Positions 47,811 to 58,367 of a stretch of DNA of 64,000 nucleotides are shown one piece after another. Both the position numbers and the translations under genes were made by a program. The stretch lies in contig CM061232.1 of NCBI GenBank assembly GCA_030844895.1, positions 88,105,769-88,169,768 of the forward strand. The letters run 5' to 3'. Below the pieces are notes generated by a model. The model saw only the letters and a program-made list of their open reading frames with translations. It was not told the origin of the DNA and made no database searches. This DNA is from Ambrosia x helenae. Lineage: Eukaryota; Streptophyta; Magnoliopsida; Asterales; Asteraceae. Positions within the stretch are counted from its first letter, which is position 1; every line of letters starts with the position of its first letter.

Positions 47811-49606
47811 TCTATATCTATCTATATATATATAAAAAAAACATATGCTGACGTGGCGTGCAATGAAGGCCTCAACCTCATCTTGAGAGTGCCACGTGGC
47901 ATCATAATTGAAAGATTTTAGTGTTTTTGAACTATTTCCTTTTTTAATTAAAAAAAATAAACATAAAACCCTAAATTAAATTGAGTTATTTTAGGAAAAA
48001 AAGAATTTAAAAATAAATTTAAAATTTTCTCTCTCATGTTTCCTCCCATAATTTTAAACGTTTATATATTTTATATACGAGATTTTTTAAAGAAAAAAAT
48101 TACACCAAATTAACGAGCGTTTTATTATCTTTCCAACGAGTACCATAGTCCTATATAAAAAAACGGAGAAAAATCGACTATTTTTTGTGGGTTTCGTTCA
48201 TACAGGAAAAAAACACACAAAGTGTTCATGTTATTCATTAATCATGTTTTTTCTTTTAAACCAGGTTCTTATCTACGATGTTGAAAATCAGCCTAATCGC
48301 CATGTTATCATTGGATTTTACTAGGTATACTTCATCAAGAGAAGTTAGGAGAAAGAATCGCGCAACACTGCAACAAATGGTGTCACCTTATAGCAAGGTT
48401 ATTTTTTTATTTATTTAATTACAAGAGTAATAATTATTACTATTAGTATTAATATAATTTAAATGGTTATATTTTTCAATCTCGGGACGCTCCCGGAAAG
48501 AATTGATATTTGCTAACGTGGCGTTCAATGGTGGCCTCAACCATATCTTGATTATGTCACGTGGCATAATGAGATGCAATGATTACAACTTCCAACTTAA
48601 GTGTGTTGTTTAGTTGATTAGGTTAGGAATTATAAGAGCCATTAGAATGTGAGAAATTAGAGAGATGTGATGAGTTTTTTAATAATTGCAGCTTACATAA
48701 ATGATTCTTTAGATGATTACTAATTAGGTTTTAGATTAGGGAATATGAGTTATTAATGATTAGAATACTATGAACATGCAATGATTGAGAGATTTTATGG
48801 TTAGTTAACTTGAGCCATTTGCAATAGCTTATCACGTAAAATTAGATTTTTCAACCTCGGGACCCTCCCGGGGTAATCAGCTAGTATATATATATTGCAA
48901 AGGGATTAATCCACATGTCATACTCTTATGCAATCTCTCCTTTAAGAGATGCCACATAGGATGTGATGTGGCAATTCTAAATCATTTTAAAAAAGAAATG
49001 AATATGATTTAACCTAATCTATTATAATCTTTAACCTAATCTATTAAATACCTAATCTACTAAATCTAAATATTAAACATTTATAATTTTATCTCTCGTG
49101 TTTCCTTCCATAACTTTTAAACGTTAATATCTTTTATATACGAGATTTTTTAAAGAAAAAAATTACACCAAATTAACGAGCGTTTTATTATCTTTCCAAC
49201 GAGTACCATAGTGCTATATAAAAATTGGAGAAAAAAATGACTATTTTTTGTAACCTGACAGGTATTGTGTCGGGTTCGGGATTAGTTTAAAAAAAATTGT
49301 GGGTTTGGGTTGGGTCTGGGATTAGGTGATACCCGACCCGATAACCCGAAACAACATACCCAAATACCCGAACTACATACCCGATCATATACCCATGAAT
49401 TTTTTAACGCATCACATAACCCTTAGACTAATGCGTTCGATATTTCAATAATTAACTTTTTTTTCTTATTTCATGTTAGTTCTTTTTAGAATGATCGATT
49501 ACAAATTTCCGAATTCATTTGTAATGGCACTAGATTTATATCCAGGCGCAGAGATTCGTTTTTTTTTATATTTGAATATGATAACTTATGGCAGAGATTT
49601 GTTTAA

Positions 49607-49640
<34 letters not shown>

Positions 49641-49698
49641 TATTTTATTATGTTATATTAGATATTTCAACCCAGGACGCTTCCGGGATAAAAACTAG
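47811..49698 (+). mobile_element. Helitron interrupted by a second Helitron
   Basis: Starts TCTATATCTA at 47811 after an A, and ends CTAG at 49695-49698 before a T. A degenerate hairpin (CCCAGGACGCTTCCGGG) precedes the end. After ten bases it is interrupted by the Helitron at 47821-48884, then resumes with TATATATATATTGC. It contains a TAA run (49606-49639). Non-autonomous; no Rep/helicase. The block near AACGAGCGTTTTATTATC (49178-49196) is shared with the Helitron at 31043-31705. Confidence 0.72.
47821..48884 (+). mobile_element. Nested, chimeric Helitron
   Basis: Begins TCTATATATA at 47821 and ends CTAG at 48881-48884, with the hairpin CTCGGGACCCTCCCGGGG just before. Inserted between A and T of the outer Helitron. 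It holds a second, internal hairpin (CTCGGGACGCTCCCGG, 48480-48496), followed by a repeat of the 5'-type sequence (GCTAACGTGGCGTTCAATGG versus GCTGACGTGGCGTGCAATGA), so it is two Helitron copies fused with one used terminus. Confidence 0.72.
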
Positions 49699-49849
49699 TA
49701 CCAAATATAAAAATAAGATCATATTTGAATATAACTAGTGGGTAAGTGAGGTTTTTAACCTATTAGTTTCTTCAATACTTTTTATCCACAACAATAGTTC
49801 ATCTTCAGAGGGGCAGGGTTTGTATTTGGTAGATTAGGATTCATGATTC

Positions 49850-49905
49850 AGAAAGGGGTGGTGGCGTAGCTTGTTGTCCGTCTACCCTCTATTTTGATGT
49901 AATTT
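49850..49905 (+). pseudogene. Tiny relic of a transposon-associated protein C-terminus
   Basis: The plus strand can encode an AQLVVRLPSIL-like end with a stop inside. It matches the C-terminal phrase of the larger minus-strand relic at 50453-50860. Confidence 0.4.
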
Positions 49906-50452
49906 GGCAAGTTTAATAAATGAATTTCAAGTTTTTATATAAAAAAAAAATTGTCATTGACCTCCATGAGTATCTAAATTTTCGAGTTTACCCATTTCAT
50001 TCTTTTGCTTAAAAAAACTAACTTTTTACACACGTAATTTTTTGTACATGTTGGTATAATTCAATTTGCTTTACATTTAGACCTAAACTTATTTTTTTTT
50101 TTGGAAACGAGTTAGTTCAAATATAATATGTTTAGAACCCTAGTTTGAAGCCTTTTAATAATTAGTAACTTCAATGTATGTAGGTTAAGATGTAGCAGTT
50201 GATCAATCTAAAATTTGTCCATGTTGCTGATTGTTTTCATATTGCAGCAGCATTTTAAAAAAACTCAGTTCCTTAAACTTTGTAACCCTAATAAAATTTT
50301 AATTGCAGTTTACTAATGGAAATTATAGATGAAGTGCATTCATGTTTTGCATCTGCACTTGCACTGGGCCTGTAACCACATTGGCATGTGCCATGTGTAG
50401 TTACTAGTTAGATATTTTCTAGTAACCTTCAACCTTCAAGACAAAACAAGTT

Positions 50453-50860
50453 ATATTTAGATGGTGGGTAAGCGGGCAACAAGCTGCGCCGCTATCCCCT
50501 TTTGAATCGCAAAACCTATCCTGCTAAACACAAACCCTTGGTTCTTAAGGCTCTGCGAGTCACAGTGGACCACCTTCTGCACTCGTTTCAGAAACCGTAC
50601 TGCCTCAGGGGCCAGAGAGCCAAATGTGTCAAAAGCAAACGGAACACATGTTGATTATCTAAACAGGCTGCTCCGTGCTTAGCGACCTTCTTAGCTTCTG
50701 CCCTCAAAACTGCCTGCCTCGGTACAAAGCCGCTGTCTCGCAAACCTACCAAGGGGGAAACCCCTGTCAGGTCAACACAAGCATGTTTACCCCAATCCAT
50801 CCACACACAAGAACATCCGCCGGACGCAAGGTAGATATTAACCGTTAACCTAACTAATTA
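50453..50860 (-). pseudogene. Relic of a transposon-associated plant protein
   Basis: Minus-strand coding remnant: WMDWGKHACVDLTGVSPLVG, then, after a frameshift near 50640, FDTFGSLAPEAVRFL and RIGFAIQKG...AQLVARLP. I recognise this combination from plant sequences that lie downstream of reverse-transcriptase-like domains and are annotated under various misleading names, but I cannot name the family firmly. It is broken by at least one frameshift and has no start. It separates pieces of the decayed VMA21 locus. Confidence 0.6.
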
Positions 50861-50943
50861 ACCGACCATCTGGTTGAAATGATAAAATAGATCAGCTTAC
50901 TTTCGACAGCAATTTTGTAACTTTGACACCATTCTTTTTCTTA

Positions 50944-52599
50944 GGGTGTGTTTGTTTCGCATAAATTGAATGGAATTCAATGTAATTGGAATTTGAATTC
51001 CAACTCTTTAGGTGTTTGGTTCATTGAATTTGTTGGAATTGGAATTTCAATTCCAATCTTATGTGTTTGGTTGACAAAGGAATTTGAATTGTAATTTGGT
51101 ATGAATTCCTTCAAATTCCTTTACCTAAGGGAATTCAAAATCCTTCCAATATTAGAAGGAATTCAATTCAATTTACTGTAATCTTCGAACGGTTGGCATC
51201 ATTTTGACCCGAATCGATTCGAACCATGCCATTTCAACGCGGACCGCTTAGATCCGAACCAATTCGGACCGTACCAATTTCGACCGGTACCGTTTCGACC
51301 CGAACCGTTTCGTACTATACCAGTTTTGACCGTACCGTTTAGACCCAACTGTTTCATACTGTACCAGTTTTGAACGGTATCGTTTCGTACCATACCAGTT
51401 TCGACTGATACCGTTTCAGACCGAACCGTTTCGGACCGTACCAATTTCGACCAGTACCGTTTTGGACCGAACCGTTTCGGACCAGTTTCCACCGATACCG
51501 TTTCGACCTGTACCGTTTCGCCCGTAACGTTTCGGACCGTGCCGGTTTCGACCAATACCGTTTCGGACCAGTTTCGACCGACACCGTTTTGACCGGTATC
51601 GTTTCGACCTGTACCGTTTCGCCCGTAACGTTTCGGACCGTACCAGTTTTGACCGGTACCGTTTCGGACCAGTTTCGACCGATACCGTTTCAACCGGTAT
51701 CGTTTCGACCTGTACCATTTCGCCCGTAACGTTTTGGACCGTACTGTTTCAAACCGTACCAGTTTCGGCTGGTACCGTTTCGGACCAGTTTCGACCGATA
51801 CCGTTTCGACCGGTATCGTTTTGACCGGTGTCGTTTCGACCTGTACCGTTTCGCCCGTGACGTTTCGGACCGTACCAGTTTTGACCGGTACCGTTTCGAC
51901 CGGTATCGTTTCGACCTGTACCATTTCGCCCGTAACGTTTCGGACCGAACCATTTCAGACCGTACCAGTTTCGACCGGTACCGTTTCGGACCGGTATCGT
52001 TTCGACCTGTACCGTTTCGCCCGTAACGTTTCGGACCGAACCATTTCGGACCGTACCAATTTCGACCGGTACCGTTTCGGACCAATTTCGACCTATACCG
52101 TTTCGACCGGTATCGTTACGACCTGTACCGTTTCGGACCACACTGTTTCGGACCGTACCAGTTTTGACCGGTACCATTTTTACCGGTACCGTTTCGCCCC
52201 GTACCAGCTTCGATTGGTACCGTTTTCGACCCGAACCGGTACGGGTCGAAACGGTGCATGTTGAAACGGTACAGGTCAAAACGATAGTATCAACAGTTCG
52301 AGTCAAAACGGTACCGGTCGAAATGGTACGGGCCGGTACCGGTCGAAACGGTACAGGCCGGTACGAGGCGAAACGGTTTGGGCCGGTATGGGTCACAACG
52401 ATGCGGGTCGTGGGGGCAAAGGTGATAGATTCCAATTTATTAACCAACCAAACACAATAATATAGGATTTGAGAATCCAATTCCAACAATTTCCAATTAC
52501 TTTTGGAATGTTTGAATTACAAATCCAATTCATTCCAATTCCAATTCCAATTCCTTCACAAATTCCAATTCCAAACAATTCCGTAAACCAAACGCACCC
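50944..52599. mobile_element. Harbinger/Tourist-type element carrying a minisatellite
   Basis: Terminal inverted repeats GGGTGTGTTTG... and ...CAAACGCACCC with 3-bp duplications TTA (50941-50943, 52600-52602), the PIF/Harbinger signature. Sub-terminal sequence is rich in GGAATTGGAATT/AATTCCAATT words at both ends in inverted order. The core, 51190-52410, is a tandem array described separately. No transposase. Confidence 0.82.
51190..52410. repeat. GGTACCGTTTCGACC minisatellite with strand switch
   Basis: Dozens of degenerate units of about 14-20 bp built on CCGTACCAGTTTCGACC and CGGTACCGTTTCG. From about 52215 the units read in the opposite sense (CGAAACGGTACCGGTCG). The left arm is about 1 kb and the right about 0.2 kb, so the array is an asymmetric inverted repeat. 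The long ORFs on both strands here (such as 51199-51924 and 51749-52489) are repeat artefacts, with RNGTGRNW and PKRYRSKL-type peptides. Confidence 0.9.
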
Positions 52600-52602
52600 T
52601 TA

Positions 52603-53395
52603 GTGAAGTGCATTCCATGGTTTGCTTCTGCACTGGGCTTGTAACTGAATGGCCTAAGCCACCATGGCGTGTCTAGTTCGAGATGATGCTTCTTCTTTTT
52701 AGTCACAATGATTTTGTTTCAGATAAAAACTTGTAGTTGTTGGCGTTAACATGTGTGTCTTTTTTCTCTAATAAACTTGAATTCATTTGAAAGTTGAAAC
52801 AACCCGTTTGACTTTGCAAAGTCAAATGGTAACATTTGTGTTCGGATATCAATTAACTTGCATTGCAGGGTCCTACTCCTAATGCTCTAAGGTTTAATTA
52901 TGATACTATCTAATTGATTTTATTGTTTCGTTTATATTATACCTAAGGTACCAGGCTACCAGCAAATAATCCAGTGACGACTGACGACCATGTGATGTTT
53001 GAATTGTTTTCGTTTGAGGTTGAGGTTGACAATGGCAAAAGTTATTGAGAAGTTCTTTATGGCATACATGTTTATTTCAAAGACAACGTTGGCACTAAAT
53101 CACGACAGGTTCTGCTGCAACGTCACTCTGTATTCGTCGATGCTCTTAAGTTGGTTTCTTGCTGTCATATCTGTTACTATATTTGGCAATGTAAGAACCG
53201 TCTGAAAAAAAAAAAACATGAGAAGATCCTAAGTTTGTTTCAGAAGCCGAGGCTAGTGTCAAACGCTTGTACGAAATCAAACACATGAAATCTCATCCAC
53301 ATTTAAACAAGAAGAGTAATAGCTATTTTTTTTTGCAGTCATAATCATTTTAATGCATTTTTGCACCTTTGTTTGCTATAATATCATGAATAAAA
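52603..53395 (+). pseudogene. Decayed tandem copy of the VMA21-like gene
   Basis: Matches the functional locus at about 56440-58450. The upstream sequence aligns, then ATG at 53032 with MAKVIEKFFMAYMF, then a jump at CGACAG to the exon-2 start (GTTCTGCT). Most of exon 1's second half and the intron are lost. Exon 2 is recognisable (LSWFLAVISV, then KFVSEAEASVKRL in another frame) but broken by a frameshift, stops and an A-run at 53208-53217. It is not a processed copy because upstream and acceptor-like sequence are retained. Further upstream pieces lie at about 50090-50405. Confidence 0.8.
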
Positions 53396-53531
53396 ACGGG
53401 TTCATTTCTTAATAATCCACTGTAGGCGGTTCAAACTTACATGAGGTTTTAGTTTGGAAATTACAGAAAGAGAATTCCAATACATTCTTAATCTTATTTC
53501 TTTTGCCATCATCGCTGTCGTTGTTTGGTGT

Positions 53532-55514
53532 TTACTCATCGTCAATGTGCATCTCTTCTGCGTAAGCAAGTTCTTCTGCTATCTCTTCCTCGTTCAAGTC
53601 TTGTTCTACGCTTGTAATTTCGCTTTCAAAGGATGAACAATCTTGTATCCGTTCCACCCCGTCCAAGTAGTCTTTCAAACAAATGCACACTTCCATCAAA
53701 TCCGGGTCAAGGTTTCTTCTTACCGGAGATACAACCCTGCCAACTACAGAAAAAACAGACTCCGAAGCTAACGTAGAAGCTTGGACAGTTAGTAGATCAC
53801 GAGCCATAGTGGCTAGAATCGGAAACCGAGATTCATTTTCTTTCCACCAACCAAAAATATCTAAAGTTTTATACTCCATTGGTGTCATACCAGGTAAAAG
53901 ATTAGTTGCCTTGTAACTATCAAGCTCAGTATATGGTTTGTTACCTCGTTTAATATTTTCATTTCTTAAATCATAAAAAAATTCCATCATTGGATCATTA
54001 CAATCAATATTACTGAATTCAGCATCTCTCATTGAAATATGTTTTGCTTGATAAACTTCAAACATATTTGAAATATCTTTTGTAAATTTAGTTTTTGCAT
54101 TTGTTGCAAAATGTATGTCTAAATCCAAACTAGAAGTTATTTTTTCAAGTAAAAATTCAACCCCACCAACATTTAGGGTAGGGTTTAACGCGGCGGCACA
54201 AGTAATAACGGGAGACATTTCTTTAAAATATTTTATAAATTCTTCCTTCATCGGACGAATCATTTCAGAAAACATTTCGCTTGTCTTTTCATACTCGGAC
54301 AATTTTGAACACATTACACATGTTTGGAAAAGAACTAACGAACTCGTGGGATGATAAACTTTTGATAGATTAGTAGTTGCGTTTTTTAAAACTTTAAGCA
54401 AATCGGTTAATTGTTGGATAAGTAACCAACTTGATGCCGGAAATGGTGTAACCTTTTTACGCTCGACAAGGAGGTCATGGAACATTTGTAAAGTCTCCTT
54501 TTGTCGTAAAGCGCTTTCAAACATGTTACAAGTCGAATCCCATCTGGTTGGTATCTCCCAATTCGGACCTAACCAAGTAGCATTCTTATCGAAACAAAAT
54601 TTCATATATCTATTATATCGAGCGTTACTAGAACAAAAAATGTCGCGTAACATTTGCTTAAAAGTTTCTTTTATATCCCCAATTTGGTTCATTCCGTTTT
54701 GCACAGCCAACTTAATGACGTGTGCAACACATTGACTATGGAAAAAGATGCCGCCGCAAATCGGTTTATATTTTAATTCTAGTTGTGCGACCACGGCGTT
54801 ACTATACGATACATTGTCAAACGTTATAGAAAAAACTTTGTCTTTTAATTTATAAGTTGTTATTGCCTCATCTATAATTTTATATAAATCATCTTCGTAT
54901 CCAAACAATTCAAACATAATCGTACGCTTCATCATTTGCCACGTATCGGGGTTTACCCAATGAGCGGAAACGTAAAGGTACGTATCGGGTGAACCGTCTG
55001 GAGCCGTCCAAACATCGCAACTTAAGTTCACACCCGTTTCTAAATTTTCAAATCCTAAAATAATTTCCTTTTTAGCCTGTTTCCACATCTTAATACATTC
55101 ACGTCTAAGGGTAGTACGACTTACTTGTGTATAACACGGTTGAAGAGTTTCTTGAAATAACTTCGTCAAACGCGGGTTCTCAAAATAATTGAAAGGTAAA
55201 TTCTCTTGAATAACAAACTTTGCCATCATATCCCGAACCGCATTTACGTCATACTTCCAAACATTTCCATCATTCGTCATCTTGCAATACAAATTAATAT
55301 GGTTTTTTAAAGTCGAGTTTGAACCCGGCTTAAAAAACATACCACATTTCTTGCACCGAGCTTTTTTTGGCCCGTCTAACATTTCACACAAATCAAAGTG
55401 TTGCCAAATATCCGGGTTCCTAGTCGTGGGTACGACGGCGACAACCTTTAAGTTACTAGACGTAGATTCAACACCAACCGAAGATTGCGATTGAGCTGGA
55501 CCGGATGATGCCAT
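53532..55514 (-). CDS. hAT-superfamily transposase, intact 660-codon ORF
   Basis: Single uninterrupted minus-strand ORF from the ATG at 55514. A BED-type zinc finger spans about 35-80 (C54, C57, H72, C77). The RNase H-like core shows the first aspartate in CDVWT (D167), the second in TFDN (D233) and the CVAH motif typical of hAT at 262-265. The C-terminal hAT dimerisation region (about 545-617) includes FGWWKENESRFPILATMARD and ASESVFS with the third acidic residue (E585). The C-terminal tail is acidic. Length and motifs fit plant Ac-like or RICESLEEPER-like proteins. Flanks include AACCGGTT-rich DNA (55730-55790), typical of hAT subterminal motifs, but no clear terminal inverted repeat or 8-bp duplication was found, so it may be an autonomous element or a domesticated gene. 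Confidence 0.93.
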   Translation of the reverse strand: MASSGPAQSQSSVGVESTSSNLKVVAVVPTTRNPDIWQHFDLCEMLDGPKKARCKKCGMFFKPGSNSTLKNHINLYCKMTNDGNVWKYDVNAVRDMMAKFVIQENLPFNYFENPRLTKLFQETLQPCYTQVSRTTLRRECIKMWKQAKKEIILGFENLETGVNLSCDVWTAPDGSPDTYLYVSAHWVNPDTWQMMKRTIMFELFGYEDDLYKIIDEAITTYKLKDKVFSITFDNVSYSNAVVAQLELKYKPICGGIFFHSQCVAHVIKLAVQNGMNQIGDIKETFKQMLRDIFCSSNARYNRYMKFCFDKNATWLGPNWEIPTRWDSTCNMFESALRQKETLQMFHDLLVERKKVTPFPASSWLLIQQLTDLLKVLKNATTNLSKVYHPTSSLVLFQTCVMCSKLSEYEKTSEMFSEMIRPMKEEFIKYFKEMSPVITCAAALNPTLNVGGVEFLLEKITSSLDLDIHFATNAKTKFTKDISNMFEVYQAKHISMRDAEFSNIDCNDPMMEFFYDLRNENIKRGNKPYTELDSYKATNLLPGMTPMEYKTLDIFGWWKENESRFPILATMARDLLTVQASTLASESVFSVVGRVVSPVRRNLDPDLMEVCICLKDYLDGVERIQDCSSFESEITSVEQDLNEEEIAEELAYAEEMHIDDE

Positions 55515-55800
55515 TTGAGAACGTTTTTAAATTTTGAGAGATTATTATTATTATTATTATTAAGCCTTGTGATTAAACAAACTAATCTAATACCTTTATA
55601 TATATATGCACACTTTTTACAAATGGAAAGAGGGTAAAATGGTAAATAATAATTAAATTAAATGTAAAAATAAGTGAAAGAGCCGTTTTATAACGTCACT
55701 ATATTATACCGGCTAGTTTGTTCCAACGGTCCGAACCGGTTGCAAACCGGTTACAGTAAAACCGGTTTAGAAACCGGTTTCTGTTAATGTGAAGATGTGA
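55515..55800. other. Upstream region of the hAT transposase
   Basis: Contains an ATT run (55541-55561), a TATA-like TTTATATATATATG (55596-55609), and a cluster of AACCGG/CCGGTT palindromic words (55735-55785), plausible subterminal transposase-binding sites. The element edge is probably near 55790. Confidence 0.45.
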
Positions 55801-56961
55801 AGATGTGAAGATGAATAGACAAAAGGGTTTGTTTGTCTGTCGGTCCGATCGAAGACCTAAATCCTGAATGGTAAGTTATTAAACTCACGATAATTTCTGT
55901 TATTAACTGAAACTCATTTATTATAATATAATAATTGTTAATTTGTTTGTTTTTTTAGTAATTAGTAATTAAGTTGAGTAGTATATTTATTTAGGTTAAG
56001 ATGGATGTAGCAGTAGTGTTGTTGTTGTTTATAAGTAGAGTAGCATATGAAGAAGGAAGTGAGTTTGTTGTAACCCTAATGAGGTTGTTGTATAGATAGA
56101 TTGATTGATCAGTTGAGATCGAAATACTTTCGGGTTTCAATAGCGTGTTACGGAATGTCAGTTTTTTTTAACGGAAGGAACACCGGGCGCTGTGGAAACC
56201 CGACCTCCACCCGCCCGAAGGCACAGTTGAACCCGTATTCGCTCTTCACCTGGATGTCACTCCACCACGAGGGTGGGGCTGGGGGCGTTTAAATGTCAGT
56301 TAATTAGTATAGGTTAGAGGACCGTTGTTGTTATAACTACCAAGTAACCAATTCAGTTAGTTGATGTTGATCACTTGTTGTATAATAGTCGATTCGATGA
56401 ATGAAGAGGCTATGCAAAAGTAGAAGATTTGTCTATCTGTTTAGGTCCGTTGTGTCTTTTCTGCACAAGTGAAAATCGAGGTTGCTTAGCCACAGTGATT
56501 GTGTTTCTAAGTTAATAAACGACTTGTAGTAATTGGCGTTTCTCTGTCTTTTCTTCTAAAAAGCTTGAATTCAAATGCATCCAAAAGTTGAAACAATCAC
56601 AAAGTCAAATGGTGACATTTGTATATGGAAAGCGATTAACTTGCAGGCTCCTATCATCAATACTATTTTTTGTTCCTTGTTTTCTCTTGGTTCAGTATAT
56701 AGCTTAATTTAATTGTGGTTGTTTTGGATTGACTGCTACTCCAATCATATGTTTTGAACATAAAACACATGTAACAGCAGTTTGGTAACATATCAAATAT
56801 GTCTAACGAGGTTATTATAGCATATAATAAGAATTCAATTATGATACTATTTGGTTGATTTGATTTGATTTATTTTTACTAGATATTGAACTTAATGTAC
56901 CACATGAATAATTCAGTGACTATGTGATTTTTGAATTATTGAAGCTTGAGGTTGACACAAA
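55801..56961 (+). promoter_or_regulatory. 5' region of the VMA21-like gene with probable 5' UTR intron
   Basis: Starts with GATCGAAGACCTAAATCCTG then a good donor (ATG|GTAAGTT, about 55870), suggesting a noncoding first exon. Several stretches (55980-56100, 56440-56700, 56830-56960) align with the decayed copy at 50090-53030. The short ORF at 56101-56292 looks like random retained sequence. Transcription start not determined. Confidence 0.45.
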
Positions 56962-58367
56962 ATGGCAAAAGTTATAGAGAAGTTCTTCATAGCATCCATG
57001 TTTATGTGGGCGGTTCCTATTGCAATTTTGTATGCCTTCAATAACAACTTATTTCCCGGTAAGCTTCGTTTAACTTTTCCACCGTCTGTATTCGTGCTTC
57101 GTTTGGTGTCTAAAAAGCTAAGACGGTGTACAACTGTACATAACCAAAGTTTAAAAGAACGGAAACGAGCCTCGAGGCGTAAGCCCGAGGCTCAGTCAAA
57201 AAATAAATATAAAAATTATGTGTCTATAAAAAATAAAATACTTGACCTAGAAAGTCTTAACACATGAAAAACACATAAAAAATGAAACAATTGACCCAAA
57301 AAGTCTAAAGCACCAACAAAACACCCTAAACCACCCGAGGCTCACATTTTCTTAGCGCCTCAGCCCTTAGAGGCGTATGTACAATCTGAACCCCATGAGG
57401 CGTGCCTCAGACTTGTTTTCTTAGAGTTTCGCCTTGAGGCACGCCTCACCTGTTTTTTTGTTTGCAAGTGTCTGTTACGTTAGACACAAGCTTGATTGAT
57501 TCTCATTCTGTAGTACTTACTCCTCGTTCTAGAAAAAAGTCAACATGATTTTCAAAAGTCAAAACATGTTTAAAATTGTAACTTTATAATTGAATAGTTG
57601 TTTTTGCTTCGGTTTTCAACTTAAAACTCAAATATGAGTTATTTTTAGGACAGAGATAGATAGATAGATCATCCATGGATACCAATGCCTAGGAAGTCAA
57701 ACATTGTAACTGTCTGTACTATATCCATTAGTTCTTGATAAACAAATATCCGTATAAATTTTACGACAATTTCCATGCAAGCTTGACTTTTTGAACCATT
57801 GCTCTTGGCTCTTTGTCACAAGTCAGTCAATCATCTTTTGATTAATGACCTTGTTTTAAATACCTCAATTAGTTACAAAGATGGGCTGAGATGCTCAAAT
57901 CTATCTAGTAGATCTCAAAATTTGGTGGTTAGTTTACAACACTCGCAAGTACGTATATGGATCCACCTGGAACTGACCTCGGTTATTCATGATTTTGTTG
58001 TAAAGTTTTTAACTACCTTAATTAGTTGCGAAAATTGGGTTGAAATGGCCAAATCTACTAAATCTCAAAATTTGGTGGTCAAGTACATACATATATGGAT
58101 TCTCTTTGAAATGACTTGGTTATGCCATGTCATCATCAAACAGGTTCTGCTGACATGTCGCCATATTCGTTGACACTTTTAAGCGGGTTTCTTGCTGTCA
58201 TATCTGTTAACATTGTAATTGCATTCTACATATATTTCGCAATGAAAGAGCCGTCTGAGAAACATGAACCAGACCCTAAGTTTGTTTCAGAAGCCGAAGC
58301 AAGTGTCAAACACTTGGTAACAAATCAAACTAACGAAAGCTCATCAACCAGTAAAAAAGAAGAGTAA
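56962..58367 (+). CDS. VMA21: VMA21-like V-ATPase assembly protein, two exons
   Basis: Exons 56962-57058 and 58144-58367, GT-AG, with the intron splitting a glycine codon after its first base, 106 residues. VMA21 is a small ER membrane chaperone needed to assemble the Vo sector of the vacuolar proton ATPase. The protein has two hydrophobic segments (about 8-27, FFIASMFMWAVPIAILYAF, and 42-65, TLLSGFLAVISVNIVIAFYI) joined by a short loop with the conserved NNLFPG, as in the family. The C-terminal tail is hydrophilic and ends KKEE, compatible with a dilysine-type ER retrieval signal, though not at the canonical -3/-4 spacing with a lysine at -3 (KKEE does place lysines at -4 and -3). Homology to the Arabidopsis VMA21-like protein is from memory. 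All sites are intact, unlike the upstream duplicate. Confidence 0.9.
57110..57475. repeat. GAGGC-rich interspersed repeat in VMA21 intron
   Basis: Words such as GCCTCGAGGCG, CGAGGCTCA, GAGGCGTGCCTCAGAC and TTGAGGCACGCCTCACC, similar to the repeat in the S17 intron (46600-46990). The ends are not defined. Confidence 0.5.
57853..58143 (+). repeat. Tandem duplication of the intron 3' end
   Basis: Two units of about 140 bp (about 57853-57990 and 57996-58143) sharing AAATCTCAAAATTTGGTGGT and flanking sequence. The real acceptor (CATCAAACAG, 58143) is at the end of the second unit. Confidence 0.7.

Noticed and set aside
51199..52489. Long ORFs on both strands encoding RNGTGRNW/PKRYRSKL-like or VSTGIVSTCTV-like proteins
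   Set aside because: They arise from the minisatellite; several frames on both strands are open at once and the peptides are simple repeats.
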